A DNA stretch of 54,838 nucleotides from Natrialba chahannaoensis JCM 10990 (GCF_000337135.1 NZ_AOIN01000014.1:10567-65404); one strand, 5' to 3'; shown: positions 42,498 to 52,188, counted from the stretch's first letter. Notes: generated by a model not told the origin, from the sequence alone. Numbers and translations: made by a program.

Positions 42498-43844
42498 CTA
42501 CCGCTCGTGGACGGTCATCGGCACCTCGTGCTTCGGTCGGGAAGTGATCGTCGCCCGCAGATCAAGTTCGGTCCCTGGAACGAGCTCGAGGTGATAGTTC
42601 TGGTAGATGGTCGCGAGGGTAAGCCGCGCCTCGAGCATCGCAAAGCGGTCGCCGATGCATCGTCGCGGCCCTGCGGCGAACGGGAAGTACGCTAGTCTTG
42701 GGAGGTCGTTCTCTAGGTCGTCGGTCCAGCGCTCGGGCCGAAAGGAGAGCGGGTCGTCGTACCACCGCGGATCGCGGTGGACGACCCACTGGTGCATCCA
42801 GACCGTCGCACCAGGTTGAATCTCGTAGCCGCCGATGATGTCTGGCTTGACTGGTTCGCGGACGATGCCCGGCACCGGCGGGTACAGCCGCATCGATTCT
42901 TTGACCACCTGCTCGGTGTACGTGAGGTCGTCGAGATCTGCTATCGTCGGCGTCTCGCCACCGAGCACGTCGTCAAGTTCCTCGACTAGCGCCCGCTCGA
43001 CGGCTGGGTTCGTCGAGAGAAGGTACGCCGCAAACGTCAGCGCGAGCGCCGTCGTCTCGTGGCCCGCGAACAGCAGCGTCACGACCTCGTCTCGGATTTG
43101 CTCATCTGAGAGCGTATTCCCCTCCTCGTCGGTCACCTCGAGTAGCTTCGAAATGACGTCCTGATCAGTTGGGTTCGCCCGCCGCTCCTCGATCAGTTGA
43201 TAGACGAGAGAGTCAAGCGACTCCCGGGCCCACTGAATTCGGCGTCGCGAGGGCGTAGGAATCTGCTGTGGAAGCACGAGGTGCGAGAGGGTTTCAGTTG
43301 CCAACATGAACTCGTCGAACGCCGCACCGACGGTGTCGACGGAGTCGTCGATGTCGACGCCAAAGAGTGCACGGGCGACGATTTTCAGCGTCACCTCCAT
43401 CATATCTTCGTGGATCAGCCGCGTCTGTCCGTCCGCCCACGTCTCGAGTAGGTCTTCGGTGAAGCCAATCATCATCGGCGCGTGCCCCTCGATGCGGTTG
43501 GAACTGAACGCGGGCTGGATGAGGTGGCGGTTGCGCCGCCAGACCGCGCCTTCGCTGTTCAGGATGCCGTTCCCCATCACTGGTCCCAGCATAGTCTGGA
43601 AGTGATCGCCTTTGATGTAGTGCTGGTTGTTCTGGACGAGAACCTGCTCGATGTACTCCGGGTGGTTGAGCTGGTAGACCGGGCCGGTCGGCTCCTCCCA
43701 GTACGCGATATCTCCGTACTCGCGGGCCGTCCGTGTCATGAACGCGTACGGCTCACGAAGAAGCGCAAGCTGGTTCCCGACAAGCGGTAGCCCATCCGGG
43801 CCGGACGGTTTCTCGTCGGTCACTGGTGGTGTGTCGCTGCTCAT
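42498..43844 (-). CDS. cytochrome P450
   Basis: 448-residue soluble P450 monooxygenase. The oxygen-binding I-helix motif is LLFAGHETTALAL, the K-helix ExxR is in VVKESMRLYPPVPG and the haem loop is FPFAAGPRRCIGDRFAM with the thiolate Cys396. A PERF-like FRPERW precedes it. A TATA-like CTTAAAC at about 43902-43908 places the transcript start near 43878, so the ATG at 43844 is preferred to that at 43898. No ferredoxin or reductase gene is adjacent. The substrate is unknown; fatty acids or isoprenoids are possible. Confidence 0.94.
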   Translation of the reverse strand: MSSDTPPVTDEKPSGPDGLPLVGNQLALLREPYAFMTRTAREYGDIAYWEEPTGPVYQLNHPEYIEQVLVQNNQHYIKGDHFQTMLGPVMGNGILNSEGAVWRRNRHLIQPAFSSNRIEGHAPMMIGFTEDLLETWADGQTRLIHEDMMEVTLKIVARALFGVDIDDSVDTVGAAFDEFMLATETLSHLVLPQQIPTPSRRRIQWARESLDSLVYQLIEERRANPTDQDVISKLLEVTDEEGNTLSDEQIRDEVVTLLFAGHETTALALTFAAYLLSTNPAVERALVEELDDVLGGETPTIADLDDLTYTEQVVKESMRLYPPVPGIVREPVKPDIIGGYEIQPGATVWMHQWVVHRDPRWYDDPLSFRPERWTDDLENDLPRLAYFPFAAGPRRCIGDRFAMLEARLTLATIYQNYHLELVPGTELDLRATITSRPKHEVPMTVHER

Positions 43845-44148
43845 CCGTGTGGTGACCGACGTGGCCGACACGCTCCGTCTGACCCCGTGCATCCCCATGG
43901 TGTTTAAGTCAGGACAGATACAGTAACAACTGAAACTGGTTGGGCACCGATTGCACTGTCCGCGATTCTCGTTCGCCCGTCCGCACCGAACCGCGCTGTC
44001 TTCGTGCGGTCGGGTACGCACTGACTGTTAGTTGCCCTTATAACACTCGACAGTTCGACGATCCGTTCAAGCGGACGCGAGCGGTCAGCGAATTGCAGCG
44101 CACAACGAAGCCCAACCAGTTTTTGCCACCGATCGATTGTGGTCTGGT
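43845..44148. other. divergent promoter region between the P450 and sirtuin genes
   Basis: Holds the P450 promoter near 43900 and a TATA-like GTTTTTGCC at about 44120-44128, roughly 28 bases before the sirtuin ATG. A further TATA-like CCCTTATAAC at about 44034 has no gene at proper distance. No gene is supported in between. Confidence 0.45.
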
Positions 44149-44970
44149 ATGTCCTCTCTCGAGCACCTGGCATCCAGCGTCGACGACGCGGAGACAGCGG
44201 TCGCGTTCACTGGTGCCGGCATCTCCGCGCCCTCTGGCGTCCCCACCTTCCGCGGCGACGACGGCGTCTGGGACGCGTTCGACGAAGGGCAGTTCACCTA
44301 CGGCCGATTCCAGCGCGATCCCGCGGGCTTCTGGGTGGACCGCGTCGACCTCTACCGAACGATGTTCGACGGGGAGTACGAGCCCAACGCGGCACACGAC
44401 GTGCTTGCCGAGTTTGCTCGCGACGATGTGCTGGAGTCCGTCCTCACACAGAACACGGATGGGTTACACGCGAAGGCAGCGACTCGAACGAACAGCGTCG
44501 GCGAGACCGGTGAAACCGAAACCGATGCTAACGAGTTCACAACCCACGAGTCGATCCTCGAACTGCACGGCAACGCGAGGCGGGTTCGCTGTACCGACTG
44601 CGGGACTCGCGCGGCTAGTGATCCGATCGTCGAACGAGCCGAGGACGGTGAACTCCCGCCCCGCTGCGAGTGTGGTGGCATCTACAAACCGGACGTAGTG
44701 CTGTTCGGCGAACGGCTTCCGAAGACAGTCCTCCAGCGCGCCAGGTCGCTCGCCCGCGAGAGCGATGTCTTTCTCGCCATCGGCTCCTCGCTGGTCGTCG
44801 AGCCTGCCGCTTCACTCCCCCGAATAGCCGCTTCTAACGGGGCGACAGTGGGTATCGTCAATCTCGAGTCGACGCCGGTCGACAGCGTGGCGGATGTCTG
44901 TCTGCGCGACGATGTGACGACGGCGTTGCCACGGCTCCAGGAGCTGGTCGATTCGGCAGCGTCGGCGTGA
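44149..44970 (+). CDS. Sir2-family NAD-dependent protein deacylase
   Basis: 273-residue sirtuin that removes acyl groups from lysines using NAD. The NAD-binding GAGISAPSGVPTFRG is at residues about 22-36, TQNTDGLH follows near 100, and the catalytic His is in ILELHGNARR. The zinc ribbon is CTDC...CEC, with only CxC in the second half as read here (RCECGG), a compact but known variation. An insert of about 15 acidic residues separates TQNTDGLH from the catalytic His. Likely targets in archaea include chromatin and metabolic proteins; none is shown. Confidence 0.92.
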   Translation: MSSLEHLASSVDDAETAVAFTGAGISAPSGVPTFRGDDGVWDAFDEGQFTYGRFQRDPAGFWVDRVDLYRTMFDGEYEPNAAHDVLAEFARDDVLESVLTQNTDGLHAKAATRTNSVGETGETETDANEFTTHESILELHGNARRVRCTDCGTRAASDPIVERAEDGELPPRCECGGIYKPDVVLFGERLPKTVLQRARSLARESDVFLAIGSSLVVEPAASLPRIAASNGATVGIVNLESTPVDSVADVCLRDDVTTALPRLQELVDSAASA

Positions 44971-45017
44971 CGTGCAGGCAAAATGGACAGTGTACGTCTA
45001 CGAAGAACAGGCCGGAT

Positions 45018-45725
45018 TCAGGCGTCGTTGGCCGCCTCGACCGTCTCACGAACCGCGTCGACGCTCTCGTCGTGTGCGAGGTCGCCGACGACGATCACGT
45101 CGGCGTACTGGGCCATCGAGTACGCCGAATCGTAGTCGTGGATGCCACCGCCGTAGAACAGCGTCGCGTCATCGACTGCACCGCTTGCAGCGTCGACGAT
45201 GCCCTCGTCGCCGAGCATACCTGAGTACTCGACGTAGACGATTTCCTGGCCGAACATTCGCTCTGCAATCTCAGCATAGGCCGCCACGTCGTCGGCGTCC
45301 AAATCGCAATCAGCCTCGGTGTAGGTCGCCACGTCGGCGTCAGGGTTCATCACGATGTAGGCCTCCGTCGCGGTTCGGTCCCAGTCCAGGCCGTTGTCGA
45401 TTCGGACCCACTCCTTGTGCGCGCCAGTGATCCAGAACGGCGAGCCAGCGTTGAAGACGGTCGGGATAAGGTAGCCCTCCAGTGCCCGGTTGTCGATGAC
45501 GACATCGGGGCTCGATGGTTCCTGGTAAAGCGGCACGTCGTGTTCGGCACAGGCCTCCACGACGGCTTCCATGTTCTCCTCGGTGATCCCCATCGTGCCG
45601 CCGACTTCGATTGCGTCGGTGCCCGTGGCACAGAGATCACCGTAGGTGATCCCGTCAGGTAACTCCTTGTCAGGGTCTATCTTGAGAATATGGTCCCACT
45701 CCTCCCAGGGCGTCTCGGTAGTCAT
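45018..45725 (-). CDS. geranylgeranylglyceryl phosphate synthase
   Basis: 235-residue TIM-barrel prenyltransferase that attaches geranylgeranyl diphosphate to sn-glycerol-1-phosphate, the first committed step of archaeal ether-lipid synthesis. Characteristic segments are [45 protein letters not shown] and [10 protein letters not shown], of which the last two form the phosphate-binding loops. The ATG at 45725 fits the fold start. It is convergent with the sirtuin gene across 47 bases. Confidence 0.94.
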   Translation of the reverse strand: MTTETPWEEWDHILKIDPDKELPDGITYGDLCATGTDAIEVGGTMGITEENMEAVVEACAEHDVPLYQEPSSPDVVIDNRALEGYLIPTVFNAGSPFWITGAHKEWVRIDNGLDWDRTATEAYIVMNPDADVATYTEADCDLDADDVAAYAEIAERMFGQEIVYVEYSGMLGDEGIVDAASGAVDDATLFYGGGIHDYDSAYSMAQYADVIVVGDLAHDESVDAVRETVEAANDA

Positions 45726-45836
45726 ACCGCCTCGTTTCCCGAGGGGTGAGAAAAACGCTACGAAACGAACCATCTCTGATAGCATCACCAGTACCGATTT
45801 GCAGCGCTTCGTGGCTGCCAGCCGCCACTCGTGCCC

Positions 45837-46583
45837 TCACTCCGCGATCCAGACCATCTCCTGTGTTGCCGTCTCGAGTGAATTTAACTCAAAGTCACCG
45901 AACACCTCCCACGAGGCAAACGGCGAGAGGCGAAAGAGCAACTCGAACTCAGCTTTCGAAACGAGCGACAGGTCGTAGCTGCTGTCGACGACCAGTGACT
46001 CGTTTGCGTCGAGAACCTCTGTTCGGATGCGAACGCGCTGTTCGACAGTGTCGACAACGGTGGATCTGGTTCGGTAGGTGTAGCGCTCGCCGTTGACTTC
46101 GAGCTCCTGCGCTCGCCACTCGCCGTAGTGCTCGGCGACAAACACCGGATCGGGAACGAACGCGTTGAGCGCCAGTCGGCCGTCGGGACCGAGCGCACTG
46201 TAGAAGGACTCGAGTACCGCCAGCCTCTCATCGACCGTCTGCAGGAACAGGAACGTCCGGAAAGGGACGATGATGAGCGCGTACTCGCGGCCGGGTTCGG
46301 GATCGAACGTGCGCATGTCTGCCTGTCGAACATCGACCGCCAGGTCGTCCTGTGCGGCTTTGTCGCGGAGGTGTTCCAGCGAGTCCGCAGAGACATCAAT
46401 GCCCGTGACATCGACGCCAGCCCGACGGAGTTCGAGATAGATCCGGCCGGTGCCACAGCCGACCTCGAGGACGGGGCCGTCGCACTCGAGTGCGAGGTCA
46501 CGGTAGAACTCGATGTCGTCCTGCTGGTGGTGTACTTCATCGTAAAAGGGTGCGATGCTATCAAACAAGTCGGCAGTGGTCAT
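45837..46583 (-). CDS. class I SAM-dependent methyltransferase
   Basis: 248-residue Rossmann-like methyltransferase. Motif I is VLEVGCGTGRIYLEL near residue 38, the acidic end of strand 2 is VTGIDVSADSLEHL and motif III-like ADMRTFD follows. The C-terminal half has a beta-rich substrate domain (RYTYRTRSTVVDTVEQRVRI is typical of DUF-like small-molecule methyltransferases). A TATA-like CATATTTATC lies about 25 bases before the ATG. Substrate unknown. Confidence 0.9.
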   Translation of the reverse strand: MTTADLFDSIAPFYDEVHHQQDDIEFYRDLALECDGPVLEVGCGTGRIYLELRRAGVDVTGIDVSADSLEHLRDKAAQDDLAVDVRQADMRTFDPEPGREYALIIVPFRTFLFLQTVDERLAVLESFYSALGPDGRLALNAFVPDPVFVAEHYGEWRAQELEVNGERYTYRTRSTVVDTVEQRVRIRTEVLDANESLVVDSSYDLSLVSKAEFELLFRLSPFASWEVFGDFELNSLETATQEMVWIAE

Positions 46584-46676
46584 ACCAGAACGAGGGAGAT
46601 TACTGATAAATATGTATGTGGGCTTTGTAAACAAGAACCAATCATTGCGTCTCCGAAATGGAGATGGACTCGATTG

Positions 46677-47369
46677 TCAGGCTGGAAGTGGTGGCCACGT
46701 CGGGGCCATCGTTTCTTGAATGAGCTGGGTCTGGGCACGTCGAAGTCGTTCGGAAACCGAGGATGCGGAGATATCCAGTTCTGCGGCGATTGCTTCTAAC
46801 GACGTGCGACGAGGAATGTCGAAATAGCCCAGTTCGTAGGCCGTTCGGAGCGCCTCATATTGCGGGTCAGTCAACCCATTACCAGGTGATTCAGGCTCAC
46901 AGTTCCGAGTGAGACGGTGCAATCGGAATCCAGTGTCAGTGTGACGCTGCCAAAAGGCTGCAAACGAAGTAAACGCGTCTCGGTCGGCGAACCAACCAGT
47001 CTGTCGCCATCCACCTGGTTCGACCTCGATCCGTTCGATAATGGCGTCTGCTGTAGCAAGGGCTTTGAGTTCCGAAAGATCGGTAATCTGCTCACCGAGT
47101 TGTTCTTCCAGACTCAATCCTGGCGTTACCTGATACCGATGGGTATCCCCCGCGCGCCCGATCAGAGTCCACGGTCCCACATCGACCGCGTCGGTGAAGG
47201 CGTTCTCGATTGCCGTCTGTGAGCCGCCGGTCGTGGTGACGAGAAATAGCGGTCGCTCGCCATGAGTGAACTGGAGGTCGAGGATGACCGTCGCGTCGGG
47301 GACCTCTTCCACGACACCGACAAGCGGAAGCGCGTCACACTGAATCTCGAATTCAGCGACAAGACTCAT
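46677..47369 (-). CDS. Bat-type helix-turn-helix regulator
   Basis: 230-residue regulator of the same HTH class as the gene at 38668. The C-terminal signature is LTDPQYEALRTAYELGYFDIPRR followed by ELDISASSVSERLRRAQ. The first 150 residues form the sensory part with no recognisable cofactor site. It is divergent from the alpha/beta hydrolase at 47506, sharing a 136-base promoter region, so local control is plausible but not shown. Confidence 0.87.
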   Translation of the reverse strand: MSLVAEFEIQCDALPLVGVVEEVPDATVILDLQFTHGERPLFLVTTTGGSQTAIENAFTDAVDVGPWTLIGRAGDTHRYQVTPGLSLEEQLGEQITDLSELKALATADAIIERIEVEPGGWRQTGWFADRDAFTSFAAFWQRHTDTGFRLHRLTRNCEPESPGNGLTDPQYEALRTAYELGYFDIPRRTSLEAIAAELDISASSVSERLRRAQTQLIQETMAPTWPPLPA

Positions 47370-47505
47370 AGCATATCCTCTCGATTCGTGTGGCTGCAAC
47401 CGACGAAAGTATTGTCAAACCAGACGGACCAACGGACGCCGTCTTTTAAATAGCCGTCTCACTGAGAGTGTGGCTTAGTCGACGTGCCCTCGAACAGCGT
47501 GATAG

Positions 47506-48303
47506 ATGCAGCGACCACAACCTGAAGTTAGCAGAGAGACGGCCTGTGAACAACACGACGGGAGCCAACCACTTCTCTATCTCCACGGAGGGATGGCTCC
47601 ACAGGAGTACTGGGATCCAGTGATTCCACATGTTAGCGAACACGACGCCATCGTCCCCCAGCGACCGGGCTTTGGTACCTGTCTCGACGATCCGACGACG
47701 ACGAGTGCCGATGAGGTGCTAGAGCGTGAAATCGAGTACGTACAAGCACTCATCGAGAATATCGACGGGAATCCAGTTCTGTTCGGTCACTCCTTCGGTG
47801 GCCTTACCGCAATCGAAGCCGCGAGGGTCGTAGATGTCGACGCAGTCGTCGCCTACGAACCAGCGATCCTTCCCGACGGGTTCCGAGAGCAGGCCGACCT
47901 CGCGGAACGCATGGCGACACTCCTCAAGGAAGGCGAGCGCGAAGAAGCAGTGAAACGGTACATCGAGCAGGTCCTACACCCGGAAGGGATCGACGACCTC
48001 GACGCGTGGCTTTCGGAGTGGCCAGTCTGGCCAGACTGTGTTGGACTGGCCGAAGAGGTTCTCCGGATGAACCGCGCCGTCGAGCAGTACCGGCTGCCGG
48101 ATCAGTTCGATATCGGTGCCCCAGCACTCGTTCTAACCGGTACTGACGGGCCGGATTTCCTCCGCGAAAGCGCTCGTTCGGTCCATGAGGCGCTTCCACA
48201 TAGCCGCTTCGTCGAGTTCGATGGGGTTGGCCACGGCGGTCCCGCAGAAGCACCAGAACGAATCGCACCAGCAGTCAAATCCTTCCTTCAGCAGAAACGA
48301 TGA
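47506..48303 (+). CDS. alpha/beta hydrolase
   Basis: 265-residue cytoplasmic alpha/beta hydrolase. The oxyanion-hole loop is LLYLHGGMAPQEYWD, the nucleophile elbow is VLFGHSFGGLTAIEA and the catalytic His is in FDGVGHGGPAEAPE near the C-terminus; an Asp in LTGTDGPDFL is the likely third member. There is no signal peptide. A TATA-like TTTTAAATAG at about 47442-47451 suggests a leader of about 30 bases. Substrate unknown. Confidence 0.88.
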   Translation: MQRPQPEVSRETACEQHDGSQPLLYLHGGMAPQEYWDPVIPHVSEHDAIVPQRPGFGTCLDDPTTTSADEVLEREIEYVQALIENIDGNPVLFGHSFGGLTAIEAARVVDVDAVVAYEPAILPDGFREQADLAERMATLLKEGEREEAVKRYIEQVLHPEGIDDLDAWLSEWPVWPDCVGLAEEVLRMNRAVEQYRLPDQFDIGAPALVLTGTDGPDFLRESARSVHEALPHSRFVEFDGVGHGGPAEAPERIAPAVKSFLQQKR

Positions 48304-48374
48304 AATGATGGTACGATAGCACGATAGAGAAACGGCGACAGCAGTTTATACGCTGGGACGACCGCAGAACCCAC

Positions 48375-49676
48375 CTATATGCCCTGACTCATCAGGTGAC
48401 TACGCAGCACGTCTGCCTCCTTGTTCCCCGTTCCCGTATTCAGGATAACGATCGTCTCGTCGCCGTCGAACTCGCCGCGCTCTGCGAGCGCCCACGCACC
48501 GCTCGCCGCCGCCGCGCAGGTCGGAGCCATCTCGATACCCTCGTGCTGGGCCACCTGAATCGCCGCATCGAGAATCTCGGTGTCATCCGTCGCCACCGCA
48601 CCACCGTCGCTCTCGCGCAGCGCCTCGAGTACCCACGGACTCGCGCCGGGGTCCGGGATCTCGATACCACCGCAGATGGTGTCCGGCGTCTCGACCGGTT
48701 CGTGGACATCCTTCCCCTCATCGAAGGCGTCAACGATCGGCGCACAGCCCGCCGACTGAGCCGCGTAGAAGCCCGGCAGCTCGTCGGTGAGCCCGAGGTC
48801 AACGAACTCCTGTGCCGCCTTGTACATCCCGACCAGTCCAACGCCGCCGCCGGTCGGATAACAGATCGCGTCCGGAACTTCCCACTCGAGTTGCTCGATG
48901 AGTTCGTAGAACATCGTCTTCTTGCCCTCGTGGCGGTAGGGTGTGACGAACGTCTGGAGCGGGTACCATTCGTCGTGTTCTGCGAGGCCTTCCTCGAAGG
49001 CTGCGCCGGCGTCGTCGATCCGACCGCCGACGACGTTCATGTCGCCGCCGTGGACGTTGACCATCGCCTTGTTAGTAAAGCCAGAGCGCGCGGGGAGGTA
49101 GACGTTCGACTCGAGACCGGCACGGCCGGCGTAGGCGGCAGCGGACTGGCCGGCGTTGCCAGCGGAGGCGAGGGCGACCTCGCTCGCGCCGTGGCGCAGC
49201 GCGGCCGTGACGGCGAGCGTCTGTCCACGGTCCTTGAAGGTGCCCGTCGGGTTCCGACCTTCGTCTTTGATCAGGACGCGCTCGACGCCCATCTCCTCGG
49301 CCAGTTTGGGACACTCGACGAGCGGGGTCGCGCCTTCGTCCATCGTGACGGCGGAGTCACGGGTGAACGGCAACAGTTCCTCGTAGCGCCACATCGAGTC
49401 GAACGATCGCGATTCGAGCGTCTCGCGGTCGAGTTCCGCACCGATCGCGTCGTAGTCGTAGGTCGGATCGAGAATGCCGTCACAGTCGGGACAACGATGC
49501 GTCACCTCGTCGGCATCGAACGTGCCGCCGCAGTCGTAGCACTCGAGTCCGGTGAAGGCGCTGGTGGTTTCGACCGGGGATTCAGTCTGTGTTTCTGTCG
49601 CCGCGATTGGCTCCGCATCCGACAGTGACTCCGACTCTGGGTCCTGTTCCGAGTCCGGGTCCGCCTCGTTGGTCAT
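48375..49676 (-). CDS. thrC: threonine synthase
   Basis: 433-residue PLP enzyme converting O-phosphohomoserine to threonine. An acidic Ser/Glu-rich lead of about 40 residues precedes a zinc ribbon (LECYDCGGTF...HRCPDCDG). The PLP lysine is in NPTGTFKDRG, the phosphate loop in ASAGNAGQSAAAYAGRAG and PTGGGVGLVGMYK. The ATG at 49676 is chosen; the TTG-type start at 49712 would lie in the remnant of the hairpin element. 404 bases of mostly simple sequence lie upstream. Confidence 0.94.
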   Translation of the reverse strand: MTNEADPDSEQDPESESLSDAEPIAATETQTESPVETTSAFTGLECYDCGGTFDADEVTHRCPDCDGILDPTYDYDAIGAELDRETLESRSFDSMWRYEELLPFTRDSAVTMDEGATPLVECPKLAEEMGVERVLIKDEGRNPTGTFKDRGQTLAVTAALRHGASEVALASAGNAGQSAAAYAGRAGLESNVYLPARSGFTNKAMVNVHGGDMNVVGGRIDDAGAAFEEGLAEHDEWYPLQTFVTPYRHEGKKTMFYELIEQLEWEVPDAICYPTGGGVGLVGMYKAAQEFVDLGLTDELPGFYAAQSAGCAPIVDAFDEGKDVHEPVETPDTICGGIEIPDPGASPWVLEALRESDGGAVATDDTEILDAAIQVAQHEGIEMAPTCAAAASGAWALAERGEFDGDETIVILNTGTGNKEADVLRSHLMSQGI

Positions 49677-50080
49677 ACGCGGGCGTTCGCTGTGTAGACC
49701 TATAGTAGCCACTAAACCGGGCGAGCTTCGGACGCTCGGCTGGTCGGGTGTCCGAGCGACCGGTCGTGCGGGCGTTCGTCGGATGAACGAGCAGGAACGG
49801 TGAACCGAACAGGAACACTCTCACTGTGGAGTTGGTCTTGAGAAGGTGTCATTGGTTCGAAAATCGAGGGCTGTATTCAGTGGGGAGGATCAACTAGGCA
49901 GAACTCGGAACACGACCCTTAATACCCAATATTCGAGACCCGAAACTCAGTATTCAAGACACAGTACTCGATACAGACACTCGGGACTCAGTAGTCAGGA
50001 GTTACAACTGCAAACCGAAAACCGGCCACCCGCAATCGTCGAACAGTAAACAGATGTCGACAGGATCGTCTGCGGGTCGT
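49677..50080. other. intergenic region with a hairpin-element remnant and degenerate repeats
   Basis: CTATAGTAGCCACT at 49700-49713 is an exact match to the first 14 bases of the 86-bp element; nothing else of that element follows. At 49915-49998 a degenerate repeat is built from pieces like CAGTATTCAAGACACAG and ACTCGGGACTCAGTAGTCAG. No gene is supported. The thrC promoter should be in the first part, but no clear TATA box stands out. Confidence 0.55.
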
Positions 50081-50257
50081 TCAGTTGTCGCCGGCTTTCG
50101 ACTGCCACTCGTACTCACGGCGCTTGGCGGACTTGCCAAAGCCGCAGGACGAGCAGACCTTCTTCTTCGTGTGGTAGGACTTCTCTCCGCAGCGACGACA
50201 CTTGGTGTGGGTCGTCTTGTTCTTCTTTCCTTGGCTCGGGGTTCCTGCACCAGTCAT
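50081..50257 (-). CDS. rpl37e: 50S ribosomal protein L37e
   Basis: 58-residue zinc-binding ribosomal protein L37e. It begins [20 protein letters not shown] and has the four zinc cysteines as CRRC at 20-23 and CSSC at 35-38, followed by [13 protein letters not shown]. Its ATG overlaps the lsm stop (ATGA), the known haloarchaeal lsm-rpl37e arrangement, so it is translationally coupled. Confidence 0.97.
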   Translation of the reverse strand: MTGAGTPSQGKKNKTTHTKCRRCGEKSYHTKKKVCSSCGFGKSAKRREYEWQSKAGDN

Positions 50258-50499
50258 GGAGTGATCGAAACGACGTTATCGCCGCGTATAATGGTTGTGT
50301 CTTCGACCGGCTCCGCTGCTGTCGATTCTGTCTCGGTCGCGTCGTCGCTGTCGCCGCCGTCCGCGGCGACCTCGAGGACGAGGTTCATGTGCTGGTCGTA
50401 GCCAGCGAGTTCGCCGGCGAACTCGTCGCCACTTTTGAGTCGTACCGTCACGCGTTCGCCGAGCGACGCCTCGAGGACGTCTAGCGGTCGTCCACTCAT
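50254..50499 (-). CDS. lsm: Lsm/Sm-like RNA-binding protein
   Basis: 81-residue archaeal Sm-like protein forming ring complexes that bind small RNAs and tRNAs. Sm1 is visible as [19 protein letters not shown] with [14 protein letters not shown], including the conserved DxHMNLVL, and Sm2 as [10 protein letters not shown]. An acidic Glu/Asp/Thr-rich insert of about 18 residues separates the two. The ATG at 50499 follows a TATA-like CGATTAAGTG about 30 bases upstream. Cotranscribed with rpl37e. Confidence 0.96.
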   Translation of the reverse strand: MSGRPLDVLEASLGERVTVRLKSGDEFAGELAGYDQHMNLVLEVAADGGDSDDATETESTAAEPVEDTTIIRGDNVVSITP

Positions 50500-50678
50500 A
50501 CGAAAGACCGCAGTTGATGGACACTTAATCGTACCGGTCCAGCGTCCGTATGTGTGCGGTCCGCTCACGCTGGCCCCAAGGCACCTCATGTCTCGCCGGC
50601 CTCTGCGTCACCGCACGCTCCACCCATTTCGGGTACCTCATGCAAACCGATAAGTGCTCACTCGTTGACTCCCACGCT

Positions 50679-51014
50679 ATGGGTGACATCAAGTTCACAA
50701 TCATCGAGTTGCACGTCGACGGCGAACAGGTCGGACCGCGATCGATCGGCTCTCTCCTCCCGTTCGGGACCGCCACAGACGACGAACAGGCTGAACTCGC
50801 CGAAGCCGCACAGGAAGAAGAGGATGTACTCGAGTCCGATGCCGACGCCGACACTGAGACTGACGGTGACGACTCCAGTTCAAGTCTCGTCGGCGCGCTC
50901 ATCGCACTCGCGTTACTCGTCGCTACGGGCGTCGCCGTGAAGAAGTATCGCGGTGGCGACGAGGACGAACCGGAGTACGAACCTGAAACCGAACCCGACA
51001 TCGTCGTCGACTGA
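50679..51014 (+). CDS. single-span membrane protein of unknown function
   Basis: 111-residue protein with a short N-terminal beta region (GDIKFTIIELHVDGEQVG, then IGSLLPFG), an acidic linker (residues about 42-66), one membrane helix (LVGALIALALLVATGVAV, about 70-87) and an acidic Glu/Pro tail. Lys residues after the helix suggest that the tail is cytoplasmic. A TATA-like CCGATAAGTG about 30 bases before the ATG predicts a leaderless transcript. Not recognised. Confidence 0.75.
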   Translation: MGDIKFTIIELHVDGEQVGPRSIGSLLPFGTATDDEQAELAEAAQEEEDVLESDADADTETDGDDSSSSLVGALIALALLVATGVAVKKYRGGDEDEPEYEPETEPDIVVD

Positions 51015-51141
51015 GTCGTGTGGTAACTCGGTGGGCGTGGGCACTGAATCGAACTCCCCCGATCCAATTACGGCAGTCGAGTCAGCCGATCCATCCCACC
51101 GCAGCCGAACGTTTTTGCGCCTCCCGGTCGTACTGACCTTC

Positions 51142-52104
51142 GTGAATCTCTATCGTAGCGCCCGGACCGTCGCCGGCGCATCCGGGACCGGTGACGACGC
51201 GATTGACTGGCAGTCCGCGGCCGACGCTGCGAAGGCAGCGACCGAGCCTGGCTCACTCGCACTCGAGTCCGGCGAGCGCGAGGGCTATGCGCGTGACGTT
51301 CGCGACGCTCGCGCGGCTGTCCGGTCGGTCGCCGACATGGAGTTCGACGTGCCGGAGACGATCGAGATCCAGAACCGCCACCACTGGATCGATGCCAACG
51401 TCGCCACCTTCGAGCGCGTGATGGGCACGCTCGAGACCCACACCGAGACGTTCCCGGGAATCGCCCGCACGATCAATACGGGCACCATGACGGTTCTCCT
51501 CGCGTTTCTCGGCCGCAACGTGCTGGGACAGTACGATCCGCTCTTGCTCGCCGAGCGACCGGCAGACGACCACGCGCTGTACTTCGTCCGGCCGAATATC
51601 CGCAACGCAGCGGAGGTACTCGACGTTGACCCAGATCGGTTCCGTCGCTGGATCGCGTTCCACGAGGTGACCCATGCCGCCGAGTTCGGCGCTGCACCGT
51701 GGCTTTCGGGCCATCTCGAGGACCGGATGGAGTCGGGAATCGCCGCCCTCTCTGACGGCTCGTTCGACCGGAATGCGTTCCGCGATCTGGATGCCGCGAT
51801 GACTGTCGTCGAGGGCTATGCTGAGTTACTGATGGACCATGCCTTCGACGACGAGTACGAGGATCTACGCCGGAAACTCGACGCACGCCGGCAGGGTCGT
51901 GGCCCGCTACAGAAGCTCTTCCGGCGGCTACTCGGGCTCGGACTCAAACAGCGCCAGTACGAGCGCGGCAAGGAGTTCTTCGAGCACGTCATCGCCAGTC
52001 GCGACCTCGAGACGGCGAGTCTGGTCTGGGAACAGCCAGAAAATCTGCCGACGCACGACGAACTCGATTCGCCGGGGCTGTGGATTCGGCGGGTCGAGCG
52101 CTGA
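51142..52104 (+). CDS. zinc-dependent metalloprotease-like protein (DUF2342/F420-associated family)
   Basis: 320-residue protein of the family annotated as putative zinc metalloprotease or coenzyme-F420-biosynthesis-associated protein. It begins NLYRSARTVAG and IDWQSAADAA, characteristic of the family, and carries the HExxH motif as FHEVTHAAEFGAAPWL with a likely third ligand Glu in VVEGYAELLMDHAF. A GTG at 51142 is chosen because GTTTTTGCGCC lies about 30 bases before it; in-frame sequence further upstream is not family-like. Protease activity has not been shown for the family as far as I know. Confidence 0.88.
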   Translation: MNLYRSARTVAGASGTGDDAIDWQSAADAAKAATEPGSLALESGEREGYARDVRDARAAVRSVADMEFDVPETIEIQNRHHWIDANVATFERVMGTLETHTETFPGIARTINTGTMTVLLAFLGRNVLGQYDPLLLAERPADDHALYFVRPNIRNAAEVLDVDPDRFRRWIAFHEVTHAAEFGAAPWLSGHLEDRMESGIAALSDGSFDRNAFRDLDAAMTVVEGYAELLMDHAFDDEYEDLRRKLDARRQGRGPLQKLFRRLLGLGLKQRQYERGKEFFEHVIASRDLETASLVWEQPENLPTHDELDSPGLWIRRVER

Positions 52105-52188
52105 GCTCACTGGTCTGTCTTCACTGCCTTCACATCCTTCGCTGCCTTCGCTGGCTCCACATCCGGCAGATTTGCCGTCCGATCTGCG

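Noticed and set aside
42498-45725. A terpenoid biosynthetic cluster of the P450 and GGGP synthase with the terpene-synthase-like pair.
   Set aside because: The pair is more than 30 kb away with housekeeping genes between; there is no shared operon or promoter feature.
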